A stretch of DNA of 64,000 bases from Corallochytrium limacisporum (lineage: Eukaryota > Opisthokonta), in assembly GCA_002811645.1 (NCBI GenBank), contig PDIP01000002.1:7683-71682 (forward strand). The letters run 5' to 3'. Under the pieces are notes generated by a model. It did no database searches, had not been told where the DNA came from, and saw nothing but the letters and a program-made list of their open reading frames with translations. How positions within the stretch are numbered: the stretch's first letter is position 1; each line of letters begins with the position of its first letter. Of this stretch, positions 26,823-37,008 are shown piece after piece. The translations under genes were made by a program, and so were the position numbers.

Positions 26823-28977
26823 GATTGAACAAGAGTTTGTTTTGGTGCACCCACGGCCAAAGAAAGTTGTTTAATTTGTTATCCAATCTCAATTTCCGAG
26901 TTTCTGGATAAAACACCTTTTCAATAGGATTGGCACAGCGGTAGCCTTCAGTCCGGACGTCTACGTTCAATCCAAAACCACGGCTCGGCTTGTAACACTT
27001 GGATCACTGACTGCCAGGTATTGTCGCCCCGTGAACGTAAGCCACGACCAGTTCCCTCCTTACCACCCATGGCTCAGAATGTTTACCAGCGTTTTTGGGA
27101 TAGCTAGTGTGTACTATTGTGCCTCAGCCAGGTGGAGAACAAACGGACCCAATACTTTTAGTGCTGCCCACACCGTTTGATTCCTTAGATTTCTTCCGTG
27201 GGGCACTTTGAATCTGGCCGCCCAACTTGGATTGTCGTGGTGTTAAACCTGCCCCAGACCGACAGTTGTCAACATTGTCACTATGAGCGAAAATCAGTGT
27301 GTGCCACCACAAGCTTCCTCTGACCTCGCAATGCAAGTGACAGTGCACAACAGTGCCAAACACTCGAAACCATCAAAACCAATGTTTACCAGCTGGATTA
27401 AATAATATACGGACATGTCGCTGATTTCGGAGACATTTGCCGGAGATCCGATTTGTGGCGCTCCTCGGGTCTTCTCTGCTAGTAACCACTGTGGGGCCAT
27501 ATCTCGGTGATTCTATTTGGTTGGTTCCGCTGTGTCCACCATCGTCAATGTTACATTTCAGGCGGAGGCGGCTGCCGTACAATAATTAAGGTTTCGGGCC
27601 CTTTTTGTGCGCTTCTATTCCGACAGACCACGGGAGGACACAGAAATTATGTCAAATAGAGAGCATTTTAAGCTTCAATTGTATCACCGGACCCAGGGGT
27701 TCCGTTTATATTCAGCAGCCAAGGTCTATGGAGACAGCCCGACACGCTCTCACTGAGAACGGGCCATTTACCGTCGACCCGAGCTGTGGAAAAGAACATT
27801 CTTCAGCCCCCCCCCCCTCTCTCCAGCTTGCGACGCCGGAGAAGATGTCACANNNNNNNNNNNNNNNNNNNNNNNNNNNNNNNNNNNNNNNNNNNNNNNN
27901 NNNNNNNNNNNNNNNNNNNNNNNNNNNNNNNNNNNNNNNNNNNNNNNNNNNNNNNNNNNNNNNNNNNNNNNNNNNNNNNNNNNNNNNNNNNNNNNNNNNN
28001 NNNNNNNNNNNNNNNNNNNNNNNNNNNNNNNNNNNNNNNNNNNNNNNNNNNNNNNNNNNNNNNNNNNNNNNNNNNNNNNNNNNNNNNNNNNNNNNNNNNN
28101 NNNNNNNNNNNNNNNNNNNNNNNNNNNNCCCCCCTTTTTTCTTCGTTTCCTGTCGTAGAGACCATCATTTCCATTGGCCTAATCCAGTCAAATGGCACAG
28201 AAAGAGAAGGGACCAGAGTAGCGTTCCAGGCTACGGAGCTAGATCCATAGCACGAGTATGAGAACTCGGTGGGTGATGAAATCAAGACCCCCCCTTTCCC
28301 CCGTACTCATAGGCAGAATACGGAGAGTAGTCCCTTTTTTTTCCATGCTTCTCTTTTCCTTTTGGGCCATTCCAACTCCCAAAGTGGCCACTCGCAAAGG
28401 TGAGTTGGAAGACAAGAGGAGGTGAATTATTGCGAGAAAACAACAACACGTTGCGTTCATTTTGCATAGTTGGGAGAACGGTAGTGGCCAAGATTCCGCT
28501 TGACAACCTCAAGCACAACCTAGTCCCCGCCAGCTTCTCCTCGTCTACATTGCAAGAAGGGAGGAAAACTAGGGTAGGAACGTCGACTTGAGCCGTGAAT
28601 GATCATAGCGAGTGTATTGAATTGTGCTTCACACTCTCGTAAGGGGGAGGTGTTCCCCAAGTACCACTACGGACAGTCCGAAGGCCCAGTTGATGAGAAC
28701 GAGAGAAAAGTTGGGTCTGATTCCGAAGAGCACGTCTAGAGCACGAGCTGCGCTGGCTCCCTATTCTTGTGTGTATGTGCTATACCTTGACTCGCGCACG
28801 CCCTGATTTTTTTCAAACGGACTCTATGCTGTACGGTTTCTTCGGAATTGGTATTTGTGACACGTCGCACCTCATTAATCATTTGCACATCTCCGTTCGT
28901 CGTACCGCTTCAGATTCGGTTGACATCGTATTGCTTCGAGGTATCGAAGCGTGGACCAGAACCCTTGGACAACTATC
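26823..28977. other. divergent spacer containing an assembly gap
   Basis: This 2.1 kb stretch lies between the NUXM-like gene and nicastrin. It includes 276 unknown bases (27853-28128). There is no credible coding frame on either side of the gap. C-runs occur just before the gap (about 27810-27822) and directly after it (28129-28134), which may be why the assembly broke here. Confidence 0.5.
27853..28128. other. assembly gap (N run)
   Basis: A run of 276 N. The content is unknown, and the true length may differ. Confidence 1.
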
Positions 28978-30954
28978 ATGTTCCGTAACCTGGTTCTATC
29001 ATTGGCCCTTGCTGTGGCAACACAGACAAAGGCAGATAATGATTTGAACAAAGCAATTTACACAAGCTTTTCATATAATGCACCTTGTGTACTGTTACTG
29101 AATGCCGGAGGCGAAGCGGGCTGCGCCACCGGTATGGACGGTAACATCGGTACGATATTTCAGGTCGCAAACGCTGACGATCTGAACGAACTTATTGAAA
29201 ACGGTCCTAGGACTCCTTACGTGCCTCTTGTGGCAGATAACATGTGGAATCGGGACACCTATAACCAACTCGTGTCCAGCGGAAAGGTGAACGGCGCGCT
29301 GGTGTACAAGTCTGACATTCGACCTGCTGATAACAGTCCGGCGGACAAGTGCCCTAGCTGTGAGTTCGGGCCCTCTGGCATTGACACAACGTACGAATGG
29401 AATCCTGACGGTGGCGACCTGTTGGATGTACCAATTGCTTTCCCTGTGACCTTCCTTACCAATGACACGGATCAATCTACTGCGCAGGACTGTGCCAGCC
29501 AAAACTTCTTTACAAACGCTCAGGGTCAACAGGTTCATGCTGACTGGCCAGTTTGCAGTGGTCAGCTGGAGACGTTCATGCACGCCGCCGAAGATGCAGA
29601 GACCTGCCTACGTCTCCAACGCTGCGATCCCCTCGGCGCCGAGTCCATAGTTGGTTTTCTTCACCAACCTGCTTCGGGTGACCAGATCACAGTCATGACT
29701 GCCAAATTGGATTCCCGTGCCTTCTTCCACGACATCACCAATGGTGCTGATGATGCTGCCACTGGCATTGCTGCCCTTCTCGGCATCGTCGATGCCCTCG
29801 AGCAGGAGTACGCGCGAAATACAACGAAGTTCAGCGACAAGAACATTATGTTCGCTTTCTTGCACGGAGAGTCGTGGGATTACATTGGCAGCAGCCGGAT
29901 GGTAACCGCCCTCATTAATGACGGCGACTTCCCTGAAGGGCAAGTGAATGGCCAGGATGTGGATGCCATCACTATTAACGACATTGAGCGTGTTGTAGAA
30001 CTGCGCCAGATGCACGATCGCGGTACGTACTACGTTCACTCCCTGAATGAAACCAGCAGGACCGCCTTCTCCACTACTCCCCCTGGTGCCTCCACCGACA
30101 TAACCGTGGACGCTGCGTCTGCTACCCCGAACCAGCTCCCTCCGTCTTCGTCCCAGATGTTCCGGCGACTAGCACCAACAACGGACACCATTGTTTTTGC
30201 CAACCATGACCAGGTCTTCACGAACCCTTTCTTCTGGTCTCAATTTGACGACGACGTTAACATTGGTACTTCCAATCAGACGACCACAGGCACATTGTGT
30301 TCCATTGCAGACTACATTGCCCGGGTTACATTCTCCGAGATAACTGGCACGAACGTCAGTACGGACTTCGCCATCGATTGTACCCTCGTCTACAACATTC
30401 TAAACAGCTTCACAGTCGATATGAACAGTGACTACATTCGCACGCTCTTTGACGGTATTGCTGCTGCGCCTGAGGGACCTGCAAATTTCTACGTTGGTGT
30501 CTACGGAAATTCCTTTTTGACGCAGAGCTTGGTCTCAGCGCGCAATGAAACCTACGAAGCAGGTAGCCCATTTGATGCCATGAACGTGGTATACCGTCAG
30601 ATGGCCATCTCCCTGGCATCTGGTACCCCTGTTGCCACTGATGATGAAGGCCTATGCGACAGCCCTAGTATCGCTGCTGCGAGTATGTGCTACACAGCAC
30701 CCGTTATTCCGTATGCTGCACTGTCCCAGGGTCTTACTGCCTCGGGTAGCAAGTACGTCATTACGGACGATACCTTTTCAACGTGGACTGAATCCCGCTG
30801 GGACAATGGTACCCCGTCCATACGGAGCTTCAACCGCAATGATGCCCTTGCCGGTGGCCTTGTCCTGCTCGGTGGTTTCATTACCCTAGGGGTCAGCGCT
30901 GCTGTCACATACGGAGTCCATCTCCACATCAAGAACATTCTTACCCCCAAGTAG
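28978..30954 (+). CDS. NCSTN: nicastrin, gamma-secretase substrate-receptor subunit
   Basis: The product has 658 residues; human nicastrin has 709. Nicastrin is the large glycoprotein of gamma-secretase, working with presenilin, APH-1 and PEN-2 in intramembrane proteolysis. A signal peptide (1-19, MFRNLVLSLALAVATQTKA) leads into the ectodomain. The aminopeptidase-like lobe carries SRAFFHDITNGADDAA and the family hallmark ESWDYIGSSRMV. LPPSSSQMFRRL and STWTESRW near the membrane also match animal nicastrin closely. One transmembrane helix (about 628-650) is followed by a short basic tail. The position of human Glu333 appears to be Asp here. Several Asn-X-Ser/Thr sites are present. I chose the ATG at 28978 because it begins the signal peptide. 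The gene converges with PUS3, 293 bp away. Confidence 0.92.
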   Translation: MFRNLVLSLALAVATQTKADNDLNKAIYTSFSYNAPCVLLLNAGGEAGCATGMDGNIGTIFQVANADDLNELIENGPRTPYVPLVADNMWNRDTYNQLVSSGKVNGALVYKSDIRPADNSPADKCPSCEFGPSGIDTTYEWNPDGGDLLDVPIAFPVTFLTNDTDQSTAQDCASQNFFTNAQGQQVHADWPVCSGQLETFMHAAEDAETCLRLQRCDPLGAESIVGFLHQPASGDQITVMTAKLDSRAFFHDITNGADDAATGIAALLGIVDALEQEYARNTTKFSDKNIMFAFLHGESWDYIGSSRMVTALINDGDFPEGQVNGQDVDAITINDIERVVELRQMHDRGTYYVHSLNETSRTAFSTTPPGASTDITVDAASATPNQLPPSSSQMFRRLAPTTDTIVFANHDQVFTNPFFWSQFDDDVNIGTSNQTTTGTLCSIADYIARVTFSEITGTNVSTDFAIDCTLVYNILNSFTVDMNSDYIRTLFDGIAAAPEGPANFYVGVYGNSFLTQSLVSARNETYEAGSPFDAMNVVYRQMAISLASGTPVATDDEGLCDSPSIAAASMCYTAPVIPYAALSQGLTASGSKYVITDDTFSTWTESRWDNGTPSIRSFNRNDALAGGLVLLGGFITLGVSAAVTYGVHLHIKNILTPK

Positions 30955-31247
30955 AGTTACAAAGGAAGACCCGCGAGTATTGTGGTCAGCAACTGAAACA
31001 GAATAAGCTAAAGTCAGAAAATATTACAAAGGCACTGTGTTCTTGTTTTGTCTTGAAAAATACAGTATTTGTACATATCGTACATTCGACTAGGAATTTG
31101 AAGAAAGTCACCATCAGCAAATACACTGAATGGACAACGAAAAATAGTCCAATTCTCTACAAAACTGTTCAATTCAATCATTTCTCCTAATTGAATTTCG
31201 TTCCAGATAAATGTTTAGATTGAATTTTATATTGTCTGTTGGCAGCA

Positions 31248-32525
31248 TCAGCGCTTTTGCTTAGCATGTATCGCTGCAACTTGCTCCGCAAGCGCCGGAC
31301 CACGAGTGCGGTTCATGATTTTGACATGTTTTGAAGCTGCACCATCCACGTCGAGACTTTCTTGTGCCGCGCAGTCTAGGCAAGAAGTGCCAGTCCGCAG
31401 ACCATTCATGTTCGCTTCCATAATTGAATATGCATCCATCACAATTGCACGCTTGATTTCCAACTCTCTTTGGATTTGGTATGTTGTCCGTTTGCAAAAG
31501 CCAACATCGCCTGGTGGGTAAATCCACCGAATTCCCTCAAAGCCAACATCAGAAAGAACCAGTGGATACGAATCTGCCAAATTATAATTTGGTGTGCCTT
31601 CAGAGTCCGACACTGCGAGTAATTCCTTGATGAGGTCTGGTTCTTCCAGTCTTTGGCCAATAAGGAATAAAACGGCAACCATGTTTCGGACTTGATGCCA
31701 CAGAAAGGCCTGCCCTGTTATTGTGAAATAGCAAATGTCTCCTGGGTGATTTGAATTCGATGGGGAATACAAATCGAAATGAGTAACTCGTCTCCTCATA
31801 TTTGGCTGTCGGCTATCCTGAGCAAGTGCTGGGTCCAATTTTGCAAAGTGACGAAAGTCATGATCCCCTTGGAAGTGCTTTACCGCTTCCTTCATCAGCG
31901 ACACGTCTAGGTTTCGCCTGTGGAAAAAGTACTTGTAAGTCCTATACATACAGCTGAAACGGGCATCCATGCTGTCATCGATAAAAGCATAGGCGTAAAC
32001 TCGTATCACTGCAGGGAGGTTAGCGTTGATCATTCTCAAATATGGCTGGTCATCTGTGCCTTGCTTAACTTCCCGAACTTGAAGTGTGATAACTTGGGTA
32101 ATGGCACTCACTCCCTTGTCTGTCCTTCCACAACGTTGATACAAAGCTGATTCCCGATCTTTGATTAATTTTGTCTTCAGGAGTGCGTTTAAGAGATATT
32201 TTTCCACTGTTTCTACCTGATCACCGATCTGCCCAGCAAACCCGCTATAGTCCCAGCCTAGGTAGCTGAGCTTCATAGCCACGTACCGAAATTTGCAGTT
32301 TTCCCATCTGAATGGTTTATCTTTCTTTCCTTTTCTGGACGATTCTGGAGGCTTTGTCACTTGTAGTTCCTTCAATTGGATGTTCGCCTGCTTGAGTTGC
32401 CGATTCTGCCTCTCGAGGTCCCTGATCCGGTTCTTCAGCTCCTGGATCCGTTCCCCTTCACTCTCTACCATAGTCATGATAAGCCTGTCATAGTATGTGT
32501 GTGTATTCAATTGATAATGTGTCAT
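31248..32525 (-). CDS. PUS3: tRNA pseudouridine synthase PUS3/Deg1
   Basis: The product has 425 residues. Pus3 makes pseudouridine at positions 38 and 39 of the tRNA anticodon stem. The TruA-type fold begins near residue 78 (FRYVAMKLSYLGWDYSGFAGQ). The catalytic aspartate lies in YQRCGRTDKGVSA (about residue 135). Other family blocks are DARFSCMYRTYKYFF, HDFRHFAKLDP and GQAFLWHQVRNMVAVLFLIG. A charged coiled coil at 20-55 (ELKNRIRDLERQNRQLKQA) precedes the fold and is typical of Pus3 rather than Pus1. A downstream ATG (MVESEGERIQ) would remove the first 18 residues and could be the true start. The promoter lies in the 283 bp before the gene, downstream of the DUF4139 gene on the same strand. 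Confidence 0.92.
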   Translation of the reverse strand: MTHYQLNTHTYYDRLIMTMVESEGERIQELKNRIRDLERQNRQLKQANIQLKELQVTKPPESSRKGKKDKPFRWENCKFRYVAMKLSYLGWDYSGFAGQIGDQVETVEKYLLNALLKTKLIKDRESALYQRCGRTDKGVSAITQVITLQVREVKQGTDDQPYLRMINANLPAVIRVYAYAFIDDSMDARFSCMYRTYKYFFHRRNLDVSLMKEAVKHFQGDHDFRHFAKLDPALAQDSRQPNMRRRVTHFDLYSPSNSNHPGDICYFTITGQAFLWHQVRNMVAVLFLIGQRLEEPDLIKELLAVSDSEGTPNYNLADSYPLVLSDVGFEGIRWIYPPGDVGFCKRTTYQIQRELEIKRAIVMDAYSIMEANMNGLRTGTSCLDCAAQESLDVDGAASKHVKIMNRTRGPALAEQVAAIHAKQKR

Positions 32526-32808
32526 TCAGATAGTTATGTTGAGAGTCGCGAGCAGTCGGCCACACACCGACATTGAAAGTACCTGTCCTTCCAAATGGAG
32601 AGACGACCTCGAACGTACACTTTTCCTGCTTGGGCTGAGCGGGTCTTATTTTCCCTGGCGGTTCCGCAATGGCACATATGCCGACCGGGAGGGGGCCAGC
32701 CGAGGTCCCTGTAAAAAAACAAAGGTGGTACCGAAAGTCTCTTTGTGTTCAAAGGGGTTTAATTTGCATATTGAAAAGTGTATAAAACTTCGAACACACG
32801 CAGCATGC

Positions 32809-34758
32809 TTACACCTCCGCCCAGTGTAGATCGACCGGGCACTCCACATTGTAGGCCAGGCGCAGATCTCGGCTCTGACCGGGTGTGTAGGGCATGGCCC
32901 ATTCGACATGGTTCTTCTCCTTCAGCAGACGGGCACCGCTGTGCTTGCTCTTAACATCAGGTTCCATAAGCGTGACCTTAATCCGATCATCTGTGGATTC
33001 TGGCAGTTGTTGGAATACATAGATGGTGGTCGGTTCAACTCCATTGTACTTGACTCGTGTCGTAATCTCCTTTGTCTTTACCTTGGACTTGGTGATCATA
33101 CCAACCCGAGACGTATTAACCTTCACCGGCAAGCGCTTGACTGTGACATCGGAGGTGATGCCGAGGTGGACGCTGAAACGGTCCCGGGGCATGGCCTCCT
33201 TAAGGCGGCTCTTGCACACAAAGTTCTGGTCCATAAAGCAGCTGACAGGGCCCGCAATAAGAGCAAATGAACTGTCATTGACGACATCAGCCCGAATATA
33301 AGCACTGTCAGACTTGCTAGGAATGACAATGAAGTTAATAGTTGGATTGAGATTGAGCAAGACGACGGTAACCTTACGCTCCTTAGCATCTGCAAGAACG
33401 GTGCTGCGTCGCGCAATTTTGAATGTTGCGCTTCCAACGCTTCGGTTGGCCTGCATGGCATCACTGAATCCCATTCCCGTCAGTGATTCGCTGATGACAG
33501 TATCGTCATCTTCACCGAACGAATCAGCAAATTCCTCGGCCTCCTGTGCAATTTCCTCAGTCTGCATCATGTTCTGCACCATAAGGTCATCAGGAGCCGC
33601 ATTCGTTTGTTGTATCTGTTGTGCTGTAAAACCAAAGACGGAGGTCTGGGCTTGTTGTACATTCGATCTGCTCTGCATGGGCATAGGCATCTTAGAGGCT
33701 TTTGCCATGGGACGTGCCTTCTTGACCATTGTTGCGCCCTTCGACACACCGCCAAAGTAACCGTGGCCCTCCTGGATGCGCAGGACGCCGAGCTCAGGAG
33801 GTTCGCCCCCGCTACTTGCCTTGGCGGTACTCAGAGCAATGTCAACTGCTTCCCAATCTTCGTGTGTATCATTGGTGACCTCACCATAGTACGCCAACTG
33901 GAGTGATTTCTCGTGGGAATCATACCGAGCATCGTAGCTCGCTCGCCACTTGGCACCCTGAACCATGTACACCAACTGGAATGTAATGCCATCCAGTCCG
34001 TGCTTGACATTCCGAGCTTGCAGGGTCTCAGGCACACTGAGCATGATCTCAATCTGGTAACAGAATTTGCTCGATTGCTTCCGCAGCTTCGCAAGTTCTT
34101 TAGATACCTCCGCTTGCTCTTTGCGAAGGTCCTTCTGCTGTTTGTGAATATAGCGGATCTTTCCGTCCAGGTCCTGGTTCATGTCCATCATCTTGCCCAT
34201 GAATCCTTCCACTTCATTGATCGTATCAGTGCTAAAAGGTAATCTTCCCTTGTTGTCGTACTTAGTTTCTTGACTATTCTGGGCAAACCCGGCCAACCAG
34301 TTCTTGTTTGCTCTGACGCGCTCTTCTTCCTCAGCAGTGACGGCAATCTTCTCGTTAATTTCCGCCAACTTATCCAGCAAGGGCTTCTCCTCGGGGTTCT
34401 CTTCTTGATCTTCGGTTTGTCTTTTAATTTCACTGACACTCACTTCGAGAAGGGAAAATTCACCAGCACCTTTGTTTACTCGCACAGAATCCTTAAAGAG
34501 TTTGGAAGTGACACCTTTTACCACAAGAGCGATCTTATCATTATCTTTAAGCTGTTCGTTCGAAATGGTCACCTCGCGGCGAATTTCTGCTCTTTCCTCA
34601 TACACGGTTACATTGTGAATCGGACACTTTTCACGGTCCAGAGTCAGCTCCATAGCAGGAGCCGCTGCGGCAGTGCTATAACTTGGAGGATCAGTAGTCA
34701 TGTTGTTGTAAGCTTGGGAATCTGTCTGCATTGAATGCTCACCCACAATAGGTGTCAT
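32809..34758 (-). CDS. DUF4140/DUF4139 domain protein (MuiA-like family)
   Basis: The product has 649 residues. The N-terminal DUF4140 region (about 40-160) begins CPIHNVTVYEERAEIRREV and has the VxGVTSKLFKDSVRV strand. A coiled coil covers about 160-235 (KIRYIHKQQKDLRKEQAEV). The C-terminal DUF4139 region (about 245-649) has the hallmark YMVQGAKWRASYDARYDSHEKSLQLAYYGEV and DWEAVDIALSTAKA. It ends RLAYNVECPVDL. The family occurs in bacteria, fungi and many protists; its biochemical role is unknown. An acidic, Gln-rich insert at about 360-440 interrupts the C-terminal domain. The first ATG at 34758 is used, but MQTDSQ eight codons on is also possible. Confidence 0.85.
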   Translation of the reverse strand: MTPIVGEHSMQTDSQAYNNMTTDPPSYSTAAAAPAMELTLDREKCPIHNVTVYEERAEIRREVTISNEQLKDNDKIALVVKGVTSKLFKDSVRVNKGAGEFSLLEVSVSEIKRQTEDQEENPEEKPLLDKLAEINEKIAVTAEEEERVRANKNWLAGFAQNSQETKYDNKGRLPFSTDTINEVEGFMGKMMDMNQDLDGKIRYIHKQQKDLRKEQAEVSKELAKLRKQSSKFCYQIEIMLSVPETLQARNVKHGLDGITFQLVYMVQGAKWRASYDARYDSHEKSLQLAYYGEVTNDTHEDWEAVDIALSTAKASSGGEPPELGVLRIQEGHGYFGGVSKGATMVKKARPMAKASKMPMPMQSRSNVQQAQTSVFGFTAQQIQQTNAAPDDLMVQNMMQTEEIAQEAEEFADSFGEDDDTVISESLTGMGFSDAMQANRSVGSATFKIARRSTVLADAKERKVTVVLLNLNPTINFIVIPSKSDSAYIRADVVNDSSFALIAGPVSCFMDQNFVCKSRLKEAMPRDRFSVHLGITSDVTVKRLPVKVNTSRVGMITKSKVKTKEITTRVKYNGVEPTTIYVFQQLPESTDDRIKVTLMEPDVKSKHSGARLLKEKNHVEWAMPYTPGQSRDLRLAYNVECPVDLHWAEV

Positions 34759-36106
34759 TCCTGCTCACTATCAAAGAGGTCCCTTAAATACCTCTCTGAG
34801 CCATTCCAAATGCCAAGAGGCGGGCCTATACACACGTCACACGTTTGATCTATAAGATCTACAGCTGCCGTGTAGACCCGTCCCCCTGAATCTTTATGCT
34901 CTCCACGCCCGCAGCTCCCCCTCCGTGCAAACCTAGGGCCGTCCAAACGTCGTGTCCAGGGTGTCCGCACCACCAGCCCTGTGCCCAGCCCTCCCAAATT
35001 TTTCCGACGGGTGACGAAAGACGGTCTGGTGTACTGCTGCACCAAGAATGCACTTTACCCACCAAATACTCCCCTCCTTTGCAAATACTGTGTATTGGTT
35101 GCCTATGCAGACACACAACCAAGATACTGCTTGCGGTAAAACGATTACTTTACAATGTGCCAAGACTCGAAATAATTCAGCGCTGTCATCCCAGGCCAGT
35201 CAACCGCAGAGCAGGGTGGGTTGGTGCTTCGAAATTCCACTATGGTAGGGAATAAGGGTCTCGGGCTTTGGAACAACAATTTTGAATGACGGTCACAACG
35301 AAAGTCCTATCGTGTCCTCACCACCGTACGCCACGGAAATTTGCAGTATGTATTTACTATTGAGGGGCTGACTGAATGCCAGAGATCGAAGGAACTGATG
35401 ATTACTCTCAGTTTGGCTGCGGGCGATGTGGCGCTTCGAAAACCCTTGTGGAGACCCAAAAACGGAAAGTTTTTGAATGCGGATGTATTCGAGTCCCGTC
35501 TGAGTCAACGGTAAATTTTATATACTTCAAGTAACTTCTGTGAAATTTAACACACATATTTCTCTTCAAGGGTGGTCCCAACCAAAAACACACATAATTT
35601 CCAGAAGGGGAGAGTTTGTTGAAAAAGCATGCCATATTGGTGAGATATTTTTTTTTGAGTTTTCATGTGCTACCAAAGTCTCAAGACTACAGTCATTTAG
35701 TATCAGAGTCGTCAATGTTACCCCGCTGAATAGTAATACTATGGACTTTCATGCGTCTGGTACATTCTCTATACCCACATCAAGACCGTCCCACTCAAGC
35801 GACCCGTTGTAAGTGCACTCTCCAGCATGGACGAGACGGTTGACCGGAGTTCTACATCGTGCTTTCGTATGAGAACCGTTCTTAGGCCCGTAATGCAGCT
35901 ATCACTGTGAATTCAATTGGTAGAGTAACCTCAACCTTAATAACTTTTCGTATCATTTACCCATATGTCGTTCTACTAACGGTATGCTATACACCAGCAT
36001 CACAGAAAGATACTTGAGATCACCCAGCATGCTACAATAGAGTATGATTAATCGAAATATTATAGCACTCTGTAAACAGCGGGTCTAGCATTTACAAACA
36101 GCCAAT
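34759..36106. other. divergent gene-free spacer
   Basis: This 1.35 kb stretch lies between the DUF4139 gene and RPS15A. It is GC-rich near the DUF4139 side and AT-rich toward RPS15A. The element TATTTAAG (minus strand, near 34784) may be the TATA box of the DUF4139 gene. No coding frame is supported. Confidence 0.4.
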
Positions 36107-36816
36107 ATGGTGCGCATGAATGTTCTGAACGATGCCCTCCGGGCCATCTACAACGCTGAGAAGCGCGGTAAGCGCCAGGTCATGATCCGGCCCAGCTCTA
36201 AGGTCATTGTCAAGTTCCTCATGGTGATGATGAAGCATGGTAAGTACCGATGTTATCGACTGGGAACGAAAAGTTTCGTAGTGGAAAACTGCCGAAGGGT
36301 ATGCGAGTTTGGGAGAAGTTTCATTGGGTCTTTGAAACGCAGGGGAAGGTCGCCGATGACGACGAATTATACGCTATACTGAAGTTCAGGACCGCAATTT
36401 GATCATAGTGATGTCCACATCTTTCGGGACTGAGGTCGATCATAGCTTCCATATCCTATCGCAGTCTTTCAGGTCTTGAATTCCCACCTTTTTTTAATAC
36501 CGAATAATTGTACTAACAATTGACTTTTTACACATCCTCCTTTTCTACTCCTACAGGCTACATTGGTGAATTCGAAATCATTGACGACCACCGGGCGGGT
36601 AAGATTGTTGTTGAGCTTAACGGACGCTTGAACAAGTGCGGAGTCATTAGCCCTCGCTTTGACATCAAGGTGAAGGATATGGAGAAGTGGACTGCTAACC
36701 TGCTGCCCTCTCGTCAGTTCGGCTACATCGTGATGACCACCTCTGCTGGTATCATGGACCATGAGGAGGCTCGCCGCAAGCACACTGGTGGCAAGATTCT
36801 GGGATACTTCTACTAA
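36107..36816 (+). CDS. RPS15A: cytosolic 40S ribosomal protein uS8 (RPS15A), two exons
   Basis: Exon 1 (36107-36239) and exon 2 (36557-36816) join in phase 1 to give 130 residues, the same length as human RPS15A. The protein is nearly identical to animal RPS15A, starting [20 protein letters not shown] and ending [15 protein letters not shown]. It binds 18S rRNA in the body of the small subunit. The splice falls in the codon between MMKHG and YIGEF. Reading through the donor gives a false short frame ending in the intron. The intron is 317 bp with donor GTAAGT and acceptor CTACAG. Confidence 0.98.
36240..36556 (+). other. intron of RPS15A with TACTAAC branch point
   Basis: The donor is GTAAGTACC at 36240. 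A perfect TACTAAC lies at 36511-36517, about 40 bases before the acceptor CTACAG (36551-36556), followed by a pyrimidine tract. This is the clearest intron in the window and shows the splice signals this genome uses. Confidence 0.95.
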
Positions 36817-37008
36817 GATCGAAGCGGTTCCTCATGAAAAAGGATCTCAAACCAAAACACAGGGCATCATTTATACGTGCACCATTGTATTAGTCAACAA
36901 TACGTTCACTTTTCAGCATCTTCTCGGCATAATTGCATTTTTATAATACACAACATAGAATCGTCTTTATCAGTTCTGATTGTACAGTGAAACCCTCGTA
37001 ATTCTAGT

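Noticed and set aside
28951-28977. Upstream extension of nicastrin
   Set aside because: It begins at GTG and would bury the signal peptide; the ATG at 28978 is right.
36107-36382. 91-codon unspliced reading of RPS15A
   Set aside because: It runs through the GTAAGT donor into intron sequence; splicing to 36557 restores the exact RPS15A protein.
36351-36433. Possible intronic box C/D snoRNA in the RPS15A intron (GATGA at about 36355, CTGA near 36378, TGATG near 36406, CTGA near 36429)
   Set aside because: Spacing is suggestive, but the first C box lacks its essential U and the flanks form no terminal stem.
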